Both the position numbers and the translations under genes were made by a program. The notes below the pieces were generated by a model. It searched no databases and was not told the origin of the DNA. It was given only the letters and a program-made list of their open reading frames with translations. From Sphingobium wenxiniae (GTDB lineage Bacteria; Pseudomonadota; Alphaproteobacteria; Sphingomonadales; Sphingomonadaceae), in the NCBI RefSeq assembly GCF_007830065.1, contig NZ_VLKK01000006.1, positions 1 through 64,000 of the forward strand: a stretch of 64,000 bases of DNA, given 5' to 3'. Within the stretch, counting starts at the first letter, position 1; the number at the start of each line of letters is the position of its first letter. This document shows, piece by piece, positions 50,457 to 57,609 of the stretch.

Positions 50457-51449
50457 TCAGCGCGTCTGCGATGCGTGGCCGCCGGATCGCCTGCGCCGAA
50501 GATCGGCAAGACGCTGTTCGCGGCGCAGTTGTTGGGGCGTGCGGCCGATGGTGCGCAGGAAGGCGCGGCGCATCCGGTCGGGGCTGCCGAAGCCGAAGCG
50601 GTCGGCGACCTCGTCGAAGGCACGCGCGCCGCCTTCTATCGCGGCGCGGGCGCGCTCGACCCGCAGATGCTCTATGGCCTTTGCGGGCGACATGCCGGTC
50701 GAGCGCTGGAAGGCCCGGCCGAACTGGCGGATGCTGAGTGCCGCGCGGTCCGCCAGCCGTTCGACGCCGAGCGGCTCGTGAAGCCGCTCCTGCGCCCAGG
50801 CGAGCACTTCGGTGACGCGGCCGTCCGCCGTGGCGGCCTCCGTCAGCGCCGGCCGCTGCGATTGGGTGGCCAGGCGGCGGAAGGGCATGAGCAGACCGGC
50901 GGCCGTGCGCTGCGCCGCGGCCGCGCCATAATCTTCCGCGATCACCGCCAGCGCCACGTCGATGGCCGCGTTGATGCCCGCGCACGTCCAGATATGGCCG
51001 TCGCGCAGGAACAGGTTGGCAACGTCGAGCGCGACGTCCGGAAAACGCTCCATGAACTCCGCCGCGAGACCCCAATGCGTCACCACGCGCCGCCCCTCCA
51101 GCACGCCCGCGTCGGCCAGCACATAGGTGCCCGAGGAGAGCGCGATGATCCGGCGGCGCAACCGGCCGGATTCGCGGATGAAGGGCAATATGTCGCGATA
51201 GGCGGCGGGATCGCGCGGGCTGATGCCGCCGGGCAGCAGCACGATGTCGCATCCCTCCAGATCGCGATAATCGGCGGCGTTGATGGTGATGCCGGCGCTG
51301 CTGCGCACCGCGCGGGCAGAAGAGGCCACCGCTTCGATGCGGTAACCGCCTGTCGCCACCACGCCCGCAAATTCGAACGCGCTGATCGGCCCCGCCACGT
51401 CGGGCAGCAGAAAGCCATCATAAAGGACACAGGCGATGCGCAGGGCCAT
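50457..51449 (-). CDS. GlxA-type AraC transcriptional regulator with DJ-1/PfpI domain
   Basis: A 330-residue regulator. The N-terminal ~190 residues form a DJ-1/PfpI (GATase1-like) domain (IACVLYDGFLLPDVAGPISAFEFAGVVATGGYRIE, LLPGGISP, ALSSGTYVLADAGVLEGRRVVTHW). The usual nucleophile Cys is replaced by Ser-Ser-Gly-Thr. The C-terminal AraC HTH includes LADRAALSIRQFGRAFQRSTGMSPAKAIEHLRVERAR. Such regulators control catabolism of quaternary amines and other carbon sources. It is divergent from the Rieske gene (90-bp gap) and probably controls it. Confidence 0.92.
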   Translation of the reverse strand: MALRIACVLYDGFLLPDVAGPISAFEFAGVVATGGYRIEAVASSARAVRSSAGITINAADYRDLEGCDIVLLPGGISPRDPAAYRDILPFIRESGRLRRRIIALSSGTYVLADAGVLEGRRVVTHWGLAAEFMERFPDVALDVANLFLRDGHIWTCAGINAAIDVALAVIAEDYGAAAAQRTAAGLLMPFRRLATQSQRPALTEAATADGRVTEVLAWAQERLHEPLGVERLADRAALSIRQFGRAFQRSTGMSPAKAIEHLRVERARAAIEGGARAFDEVADRFGFGSPDRMRRAFLRTIGRTPQQLRREQRLADLRRRRSGGHASQTR

Positions 51450-51539
51450 GGCTGAAAATGACGGAACTATGACCTTTCAGTCAAGGGCCGTGCGGCGTTA
51501 TTCTTCCGGCCGATCATAGATAAAATCAGGAGAGACAGT

Positions 51540-52607
51540 ATGTCGGATACGCCCTTTCTGAAGAATGTCTGGTACGTCGCCGGCTTCGGGTCGGAGCTGG
51601 ACGGCGATTTCGTCAGCCGGACCATCTGCAACCAGCGCATCGTCATGTTCCGCGCCAGCGACGGGACGGTGGCAGCGCTCGACGACCGCTGCCCACACCG
51701 TTTCGTGCCGCTGTCGATGGGCAAGCGCGTCGGCGACATGCTGCAATGCGGCTATCATGGCCTGGGTTTCGGCGTGGACGGGACATGCGTCGACAATCCG
51801 AACCAGCCTGGCCATGACGGCCGCAAGGATATTTGCGTGCGCGCCTATCCGGCGGTCGAGCGCCATGCCGCGATCTGGATCTGGATGGGCGATCCCGCGC
51901 TGGCCGATCCCGGCACCATTCCCGATTTCAGCTTCATGGCGGAGGACGACCGCTTCGCCGCGCCGACCGGCTACAGCCATATGAAGGCCAATGCAGAGAT
52001 CGTTGCCGACAATCTGCTCGATCTCAGCCATGTCCATTATCTCCATCCCGGCGTTCATGACGGCTCGGACTTCGCCAGCTTCCGCAACGAGGTGAAGCAG
52101 GAGGGCGATACGCTGTGGTCGATGCTGTGGCGGCCCCGCTATTATCTGAGTCCCGAACGACGTGCTTTGTGGGGGCTGGATGCCGAATGGGTCGAAGGAC
52201 AGGGGCATACGCGCTGGGACGCGCCGGGCGTGCTGGCCGTTTATACCGCCTTCTGGAAACAGGGAGGGAGCATCGAGCAGGGCGTGCAGATCCCTTCGGC
52301 GCACCTGCTGACGCCCGAGACGGAATATACCACCCATTATTTCTGGGCGACCGCGCGCAACTTCCAGATCGACAATGCGGAATTGAGCGCCCGGCAGGTC
52401 GTAGCCGTCAAGGAGATATTCGAAACGCAGGACGGGCCGATGCTGGAAGCGCAGCAGGCGTTCATGGGCAGCGAAACGGACCTCATCAAGCTGCGCCCCG
52501 TGGTGCTCAAGCCCGATACCGCAGGGCTGATGAGCCGCCGCATGATGAAGCAGCGGCGACGGGCGGAAGCCGGTATGGACATGGGCGAAGTGATGGCCGC
52601 CGAATAA
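51540..52607 (+). CDS. Rieske-type oxygenase alpha subunit (vanillate demethylase-like)
   Basis: A 355-residue Rieske non-heme iron oxygenase of the single-subunit (VanA/CAO) type. The [2Fe-2S] ligands are C51 and H53 (CPHRF), and C70 and H73 (CGYH). The mononuclear iron site is in ADNLLDLSHVHYLHP, with H164 and H169 and an acidic residue later. The enzyme hydroxylates or O-demethylates its substrate using O2 and electrons from a separate reductase, which is not adjacent. It has a good RBS (AGGAGAGACAGT). It is divergent from the GlxA-type gene and followed by an SDR gene 126 bp later. Substrate unknown. Confidence 0.93.
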   Translation: MSDTPFLKNVWYVAGFGSELDGDFVSRTICNQRIVMFRASDGTVAALDDRCPHRFVPLSMGKRVGDMLQCGYHGLGFGVDGTCVDNPNQPGHDGRKDICVRAYPAVERHAAIWIWMGDPALADPGTIPDFSFMAEDDRFAAPTGYSHMKANAEIVADNLLDLSHVHYLHPGVHDGSDFASFRNEVKQEGDTLWSMLWRPRYYLSPERRALWGLDAEWVEGQGHTRWDAPGVLAVYTAFWKQGGSIEQGVQIPSAHLLTPETEYTTHYFWATARNFQIDNAELSARQVVAVKEIFETQDGPMLEAQQAFMGSETDLIKLRPVVLKPDTAGLMSRRMMKQRRRAEAGMDMGEVMAAE

Positions 52608-52652
52608 ACGCCGAACATCCGCTTCCCCGATGGGACGCGGGCGCGCTTACGC

Positions 52653-52682
52653 TTGCACTGGTTCGTATTTTAGACATATTAG
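52653..52682 (+). promoter_or_regulatory. Candidate sigma70-like promoter upstream of the SDR-CaiB-thiolase operon
   Basis: TTGCAC (52653-52658) is followed 17-18 bp later by ATATTA/TATTAG (52676-52682), in an AT-rich stretch 50-80 bp before the SDR ATG. Spacing is right, but the -10 match is weak, and the operon could also be read through from the Rieske gene. Confidence 0.4.
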
Positions 52683-52733
52683 TCGATATAGCGAATAAAA
52701 CGACAGAACGGGCACCAAGCGGAGAGGAAAATC

Positions 52734-53546
52734 ATGGACCTACGATTGTCGGGGAAGCGCGCCCTTGTAACCGGCTCAACCTCCGGTATCGGCGTTGGTA
52801 TCGCGCAGGCGCTGGCGGCGGAAGGCGTAGCGGTCGTCGTGCATGGGCGTGACGCGGCGCGGGCCGGTAAAGTGGCCGCGGACCTTCGCGGCAGCGGTGT
52901 GCGCGTCGGGGTGGCGCTGGGCGATCTTGCCAGCGACGAAGGGGCGGCGGCGGTGGCGAAGGCCGCGACCGAGGCGCTGGGCGGCATCGACATCCTCGTC
53001 AATAATGCCGGCGGGCAGGCGCAGCAGAGCGCGGCCGGGTTCGACAATAAGACGCCCGACGACTGGCTTGCCACCTATAACAACAACGCCGTCGCCGCCT
53101 TGCGGCTGATCCACCTGCTGAGTCCGGCGATGAAGGAGCGGGGCTGGGGCCGCATCATCCAGATCGCCAGCGCCGCCGCGTCCGCGCCAAGCGAGACCGT
53201 GCCCCAATATTCCGCGAGCAAGGCGGCGATCGTCAACCTGACCGTGAGCCTGTCCAAGGCGCTCACGCTGACCGGCGTGACGGCCAATACCGTAAGTCCC
53301 GGCATGATCGCCACGCCTGCCCTGGACGGCTGGCTGGATGGCATCGCGCAGGCGCAGGGATTCGGCGCCGACCGCGCGCGCACCGAAGCCTATGTGGCCG
53401 AGAATCTGGTGCAGCAGACGGTCGGACGGATCGGCCAGCCGCATGACATAGGCGCGATGGTGGCGTTCCTGGCGAGTCCGCTCGCCGATTTCATCAACGG
53501 CGCGAATTTCCGCGTCGACGGCGGCTGCTCGCCGTCGGTCAACTGA
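52734..53546 (+). CDS. Short-chain dehydrogenase/reductase
   Basis: A 270-residue classical SDR. TGSTSGIGVGIAQALAAEGVAVVVHGRD indicates NADP(H) preference (Arg after the second strand). NNAGGQAQQS, IQIASAAASAPSETVPQYSASK (YSASK) and NFRVDGGCSPS are the remaining motifs. It lies first in a tight operon: SDR - CaiB-type transferase - thiolase-like - DUF35 - APH kinase. It probably forms or reduces a keto group before CoA attachment. Substrate unknown. Confidence 0.9.
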   Translation: MDLRLSGKRALVTGSTSGIGVGIAQALAAEGVAVVVHGRDAARAGKVAADLRGSGVRVGVALGDLASDEGAAAVAKAATEALGGIDILVNNAGGQAQQSAAGFDNKTPDDWLATYNNNAVAALRLIHLLSPAMKERGWGRIIQIASAAASAPSETVPQYSASKAAIVNLTVSLSKALTLTGVTANTVSPGMIATPALDGWLDGIAQAQGFGADRARTEAYVAENLVQQTVGRIGQPHDIGAMVAFLASPLADFINGANFRVDGGCSPSVN

Positions 53547-53580
53547 TGCCGCGGGGCACGGGCATATTTGGAGATATGCA

Positions 53581-54798
53581 TTGACGGGCAGGATATTCGA
53601 AGGAGTTCGTATCATCGAATTGGCCCAATATGTGTTCGTGCCGGGCGCGGCGGCGCTCCTCGTCGATCAAGGCGCGGAGGTCATCAAGATCGAGACGACG
53701 GACGGCGGCGATCCCTATCGCTCGCTGAAAGTCCATGACGGCCGGGAACTGGGCGACATCAACCTCGCCATGGAACTGAACAACCATGGCAAGAAGAGCG
53801 TCGCCATCGACCTCAAGTCCGAGGAAGGGCGCGAGGTCCTGCTGAGGCTGGTCGAGGCGGCGGACGTGTTCCTGACCAGCCTGCGCCCGCAGGCGCTCAC
53901 GAAATTGCGGCTGGACGTGGACGACCTGCGCGCGCGCAATCCCAGGATCATCTATGCGCGCGGCAACGGCCTGGGATTCAAGGGCGAGGAAGCAGGCAAG
54001 GCGGGTTTTGACGCCTCCGCCTTCTGGGCGCGCGGCGGTTTCGCCCATGTGCTGACCCGCCCGGACGCCGCAAGCCCCGTCCGCTCGCGGCCGGCGCTGG
54101 GCGACCATGCCGGATCGGTGTCGATGGCGATGGGCATCGCCGGCGCGCTGTTCCGGCGCGAGCGGACGGGCGAGGCGACCGTGGTCGAAACCTCGCTGCT
54201 GGCCAACGCCATGTGGATATTGTCGGGCGACATCACCTATTCGCAGGCGCCCGCCTTCGACGAGCACAGCTATATCCGGCAGGAAGATCGGTTCCCGCTG
54301 ATGAGCGCCTACAAGACGCGCGACAATCGCTGGATTCAGCTCATGCTGCTGGCGCCCGACGCCTTCTGGCCAGGGCTGTGCGAGATGCTGGAGATCATGG
54401 CGTGCGTCGATGATCCCCGCTTCGCCACCGGGCAGGCGCGCATGGAGAATGGGCCGGCATTATGCGCCATCATCCGCCAGCGGATCGGCACGCGGGACTG
54501 GGCGTACTGGCAACCTTTGTTCGAAGCGTGGAATGCGCCGTGGGAGTTGATCCGGTCCGTCCGCGAGGTCGCCGCCGATCCCCAGGCGGCCGCCAACGGC
54601 ATGGTCTACGACCTGGCCGTGGAGGACGGGAGCAGGGTGCAGCTGGTGTCCGGCCCCGTCGCCTATGACGGTCAGGCGGCACCCATCAATCCGCGCCGCG
54701 CGCCCGGCTATGGCGAGCATACCGACGGCGTGCTGACCGCCGCCGGCTTCGATGCGGCGGCCATCGCCGACATGAAGGCGCGCAAAGTGCTGCAATGA
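53581..54798 (+). CDS. CaiB/BaiF family CoA transferase
   Basis: A 405-residue family III CoA transferase. It has IFEGVRIIELAQYVFVPGAAALLVDQGAEVIKIE at the start, the catalytic Asp at ~D144 (AGKAGFDASAFWARGG) and TSLRPQALTKLRLDV. These proteins move CoA between a carboxylate and an acyl-CoA without ATP, and include bile-acid CoA transferases and formyl-, carnitinyl- and benzylsuccinyl-CoA transferases. It would activate the organic acid for the following thiolase-like/DUF35 enzyme. The start is TTG at 53581 with GGAGATATGCA before it. It overlaps the thiolase-like gene by 4 bp (ATGA). Confidence 0.9.
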   Translation: MTGRIFEGVRIIELAQYVFVPGAAALLVDQGAEVIKIETTDGGDPYRSLKVHDGRELGDINLAMELNNHGKKSVAIDLKSEEGREVLLRLVEAADVFLTSLRPQALTKLRLDVDDLRARNPRIIYARGNGLGFKGEEAGKAGFDASAFWARGGFAHVLTRPDAASPVRSRPALGDHAGSVSMAMGIAGALFRRERTGEATVVETSLLANAMWILSGDITYSQAPAFDEHSYIRQEDRFPLMSAYKTRDNRWIQLMLLAPDAFWPGLCEMLEIMACVDDPRFATGQARMENGPALCAIIRQRIGTRDWAYWQPLFEAWNAPWELIRSVREVAADPQAAANGMVYDLAVEDGSRVQLVSGPVAYDGQAAPINPRRAPGYGEHTDGVLTAAGFDAAAIADMKARKVLQ

Positions 54799-55943
54799 GG
54801 GGCCGCTTCGCCATCGCCGCGCTCGGCCTGACCGAGCAGGGGATCAGGCTGGGCCGCAGCGACCGCGACCTGCGCGGCGATGCGGTCGAGCGGGCGTTGC
54901 GCGAGGCAGGACTCGAGCGCGACGCCATCGACGGCTATATTCACTGCTGGGGCGAGCGCGAAGATCTGCGCTATCTGGGGCTGTCGCCCAATTTCAGCTG
55001 GGCTCTCTCCTGCGGCGGCGCGACGCCCACGGCGGGCATATTGGCGGCGATCGGCATGATCGAGGCGGGACAGGCGGAGATGGTCGCTTGCGTCTACGGC
55101 ATCGCGCCCACATCCGGCTATATACCCGGCGTGCCCGACCTCAAGTCGATCGGCGCGCACAGCTACGGCTATCCCTCGCTCTACGGCATGATGGGCGCGG
55201 CGAGCGCGCACGCCCTGCACGCGCGCCGGCACATGCACCTGTTCGGCACCACATCCGAACAGCTCGGCGCCGTGGCGGTGACGCAGCGCGCCTATGCCGC
55301 CGTGCGGCCGGGGACGACCGGCTATGGCAAGCCGATCACGCTGGCGGATCATCAGGGTTCGCCGATGATCGTCGATCCGTTCCGCCGCCTCGACTGCTGC
55401 CGCGACACCGACGGCGGGGTCGCGATACTGGTCTGCAAGGCGGATCGGGCGCGGCAGCTTTCGCCCAACCCCGTCTATATCCTTGGCGCGGGCATGGGGC
55501 AGAATATCGCTAACTGGCACAAGGGCATCCCCTACGATCATCACGACAATATCGCCCCGGCCAAGGCGCGCGCCTTTGCGCAGGCGGGGATAACGCTGGC
55601 CGATGTCGACATGGCGCAGCTCTACGATCCCTTCACCATCTCGGTCATCATGCAGCTCGAAGCCTATGGCTTCGCGCCCGAAGGGCACGGAGGCCCCTTC
55701 GTGGCGGAGGGGGGCAATGGGCCGGACGGCCCGATTCCGACCAATACGGCGGGCGGGCAATTGTCCGGCTTCTACGCGACCGGATTCACGCCGATCATCG
55801 AGGCCATCGTGCAACTGCGCGGGCAGGCGGGGGCGGGACAGCTCAAGAAAGCCGACATCGCCCTGTGCAGCGGCCATGGCCTGAATGCGGGCGTCCAGAA
55901 TAGCTGGAACCACGCCACCCTTTTATTGGGGAATCAGCCATGA
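54795..55943 (+). CDS. Thiolase-like (SCP-x/Ltp2-type) protein with substituted active site
   Basis: A 382-residue thiolase-superfamily protein. It has the typical first segment and the helix after LSCGGATPTAGILAAIGMIEAG (~71-92). By hand alignment the nucleophile position falls on G74, one residue after C73, so whether C73 could serve is unsure. In the C-terminal block, the GG-x5-HP motif becomes GGQLSGFYATGF, with Tyr where the catalytic His normally sits. That matches Ltp2-like retro-aldolases, which work with a DUF35 partner and not as thiolases. The DUF35 gene follows with a 4-bp overlap. The predicted reaction is retro-aldol cleavage of a beta-hydroxyacyl-CoA. Confidence 0.88.
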   Translation: MRGRFAIAALGLTEQGIRLGRSDRDLRGDAVERALREAGLERDAIDGYIHCWGEREDLRYLGLSPNFSWALSCGGATPTAGILAAIGMIEAGQAEMVACVYGIAPTSGYIPGVPDLKSIGAHSYGYPSLYGMMGAASAHALHARRHMHLFGTTSEQLGAVAVTQRAYAAVRPGTTGYGKPITLADHQGSPMIVDPFRRLDCCRDTDGGVAILVCKADRARQLSPNPVYILGAGMGQNIANWHKGIPYDHHDNIAPAKARAFAQAGITLADVDMAQLYDPFTISVIMQLEAYGFAPEGHGGPFVAEGGNGPDGPIPTNTAGGQLSGFYATGFTPIIEAIVQLRGQAGAGQLKKADIALCSGHGLNAGVQNSWNHATLLLGNQP

Positions 55944-56356
55944 GCATCGATCTTGCCGTCATCAAGAATCTGGGCGGCGATCATCTCGACCTGCCCTTCT
56001 GGGAAGGCGCGCGGCGGGGCGAGCTGCTGCTGCACCGCTGCGGGATTTGCGGGAAGCATTACTGGCCCGCCAGCCGGTGCGTGGAGCATGGCGGAACCGA
56101 CATGGCGTGGGTGCCCGCATCGGGACGCGGCACCGTCCACACCTATACCATCATGCACCATGCCTATGCGCCGCGCATGGCGCCGCATGTGCCCTATTGC
56201 GTGGCCGTGCTGAAACTGGAGGAAGGCCCCTTCTTTCACACCAACATCGTCGACTGCCCGATGGAGGGGATTCATGTCGGGCTGGAAGTGGCGGTGCGGT
56301 TCGAGGAAGACGAGGTCAGCGGCCTGACGCTGCCGGTCTTCGCGCCCGTGGCCTGA
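55940..56356 (+). CDS. DUF35/OB-fold zinc-ribbon protein, thiolase-like partner
   Basis: A 138-residue DUF35-type protein. The N-terminal rubredoxin-like zinc ribbon has C34, C37 (CGICG), C47 and H50 instead of a fourth Cys. The OB-fold follows: GRGTVHTYTIMHHAYAPRMAPHVPYCVAVLKLEEGPFFHTNIV. In steroid side-chain degradation, such a protein (ChsH2) is required for Ltp2 aldolase activity and channels the CoA substrate. Its gene overlaps the thiolase-like gene by 4 bp and is followed 24 bp later by an APH kinase gene. The zinc site with His is unusual but plausible. Confidence 0.88.
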   Translation: MSIDLAVIKNLGGDHLDLPFWEGARRGELLLHRCGICGKHYWPASRCVEHGGTDMAWVPASGRGTVHTYTIMHHAYAPRMAPHVPYCVAVLKLEEGPFFHTNIVDCPMEGIHVGLEVAVRFEEDEVSGLTLPVFAPVA

Positions 56357-56380
56357 CGATGGAACTGGAGGAGGACGATT

Positions 56381-57517
56381 ATGGCGATGCAGGGCGCTGA
56401 AAGCTCGCTGACCAGCAGCCAGAGCCGGGTGATGGTCGTGGACCGGGGCCGCGATTTCGACGATATGCGGGCACGGCTGACGGCTTGGCTGGAGGGACGG
56501 ATGCCGGACGCGACGCGGCTGGTCCTGTCCTCCTTCAGCCATCCCGTGGGCGCGGGCATCTCCAACGAGACTATCCTGTTCGAGGCTGAATGGCAGGAAA
56601 GCGGCAAGCCCGTCCGGCAGAGCTATGTGCTGCGTTTTCATCCCGGCGCGCATCAGATGTTCCTCGATCCCGGCTTCGAACGGCAGATCGCACTGATCCG
56701 GGTGCTCAACACGGGCGGATTTCCGGCGCCTCGCATCCTGTGGGAAGAGCATGATCCGGCCGTGCTGGGCGGCGCCTTCTTCGTGATGGAGCGGGTGACG
56801 GGCCGCGTGCCGGTGTCGCATCCGGTCTATAATCTTTCGGGCTGGCTGTTCGACGCGCCGGTGGCGATGCGGCGTACGGTATGGGAAGACGCGATGGCGA
56901 AGATGGCGGCCATCCACCGCTTCGACATGGCGTTGCTGCCCTTCCTCGAAAGGCCGGATTATGGCGGCTTTGGGCCGGGCGACGGGTTCTCCGAGGAATA
57001 TGCCTATTGGAAGGCGGCCTATGCATGGTCGAGCGGGGGACGGGAAGTGCCGATGCTCGAACGCGCCTATGACTGGCTCGACGCCAATATGCCCGCTGCC
57101 TACGAGACCGGCCTGGCCTGGGGCGACGCGCGCATCGGTAACATGATCTTCGGCGAAGACGGCCGGGTGCGGGTGGTGCTGGACTGGGAGCAGGCGTCGC
57201 TGGCGGGCGGTCTGCACGATCTGGCCTGGTGGCTGGTCATGGACGCCATGTTCAGCACGGGGATCGGCGTGGCGCGGCTCGACGGGCTGGGCACCCGTGA
57301 CGAGACGATCGCGCTGTGGAAGGAACTGACCGGCCGGTCGACCGACGCGCTGCTGTGGCATGAGGTGTTCGCCTGCGCGCGCGGGACGACGCTGGTGACG
57401 CGCCAGTGCTGGCTGAATGCCCGGCCGGCGCCGGGGGCCAACCCCAACAACAATCTGTTCACCCGCCATCTGGCCGGGGCGATGGGCTGGGACGCGCCCG
57501 CCGACATCGACTGCTGA
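56381..57517 (+). CDS. APH-fold phosphotransferase family protein (ACAD10-like)
   Basis: A 378-residue kinase of the APH superfamily, starting MAMQGAESSLTSSQSRVMVV. Catalytic D249 and N254 lie in WGDARIGN (the HGD of the family reads WGD), and D268 is in VLDWEQ. A nucleotide-binding Lys-like position is in the N-lobe (YVLRFHP). This type is related to ACAD10/11 kinase domains and LvaA-like enzymes that phosphorylate hydroxyacyl-CoA or hydroxyacids. It is the last gene of the CaiB-thiolase-DUF35 operon, so an acyl-chain substrate is plausible. A terminator follows at 57546-57581. Confidence 0.85.
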   Translation: MAMQGAESSLTSSQSRVMVVDRGRDFDDMRARLTAWLEGRMPDATRLVLSSFSHPVGAGISNETILFEAEWQESGKPVRQSYVLRFHPGAHQMFLDPGFERQIALIRVLNTGGFPAPRILWEEHDPAVLGGAFFVMERVTGRVPVSHPVYNLSGWLFDAPVAMRRTVWEDAMAKMAAIHRFDMALLPFLERPDYGGFGPGDGFSEEYAYWKAAYAWSSGGREVPMLERAYDWLDANMPAAYETGLAWGDARIGNMIFGEDGRVRVVLDWEQASLAGGLHDLAWWLVMDAMFSTGIGVARLDGLGTRDETIALWKELTGRSTDALLWHEVFACARGTTLVTRQCWLNARPAPGANPNNNLFTRHLAGAMGWDAPADIDC

Positions 57518-57545
57518 CTGTCCGCTTCCTGGCGCGGGCGAAAGG

Positions 57546-57581
57546 AAAAGGGGTCCTTCGCCTTGGCGGAGGCCCCCTTTT
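57546..57581. terminator. Bidirectional intrinsic terminator between the CoA-transferase operon and the TonB receptor gene
   Basis: AAAAGGGGTCC (57546-57556) pairs with GGCCCCCTTTT-type sequence (57571-57581), with CTTCGCC/GGCGGAG arms inside. T-rich on both sides, it suits both the upstream plus-strand operon and the convergent TonB receptor gene (stop at 57610). Confidence 0.85.
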
Positions 57582-57609
57582 CCCATTCGGTCCGCCGACC
57601 GGGCCGCTG

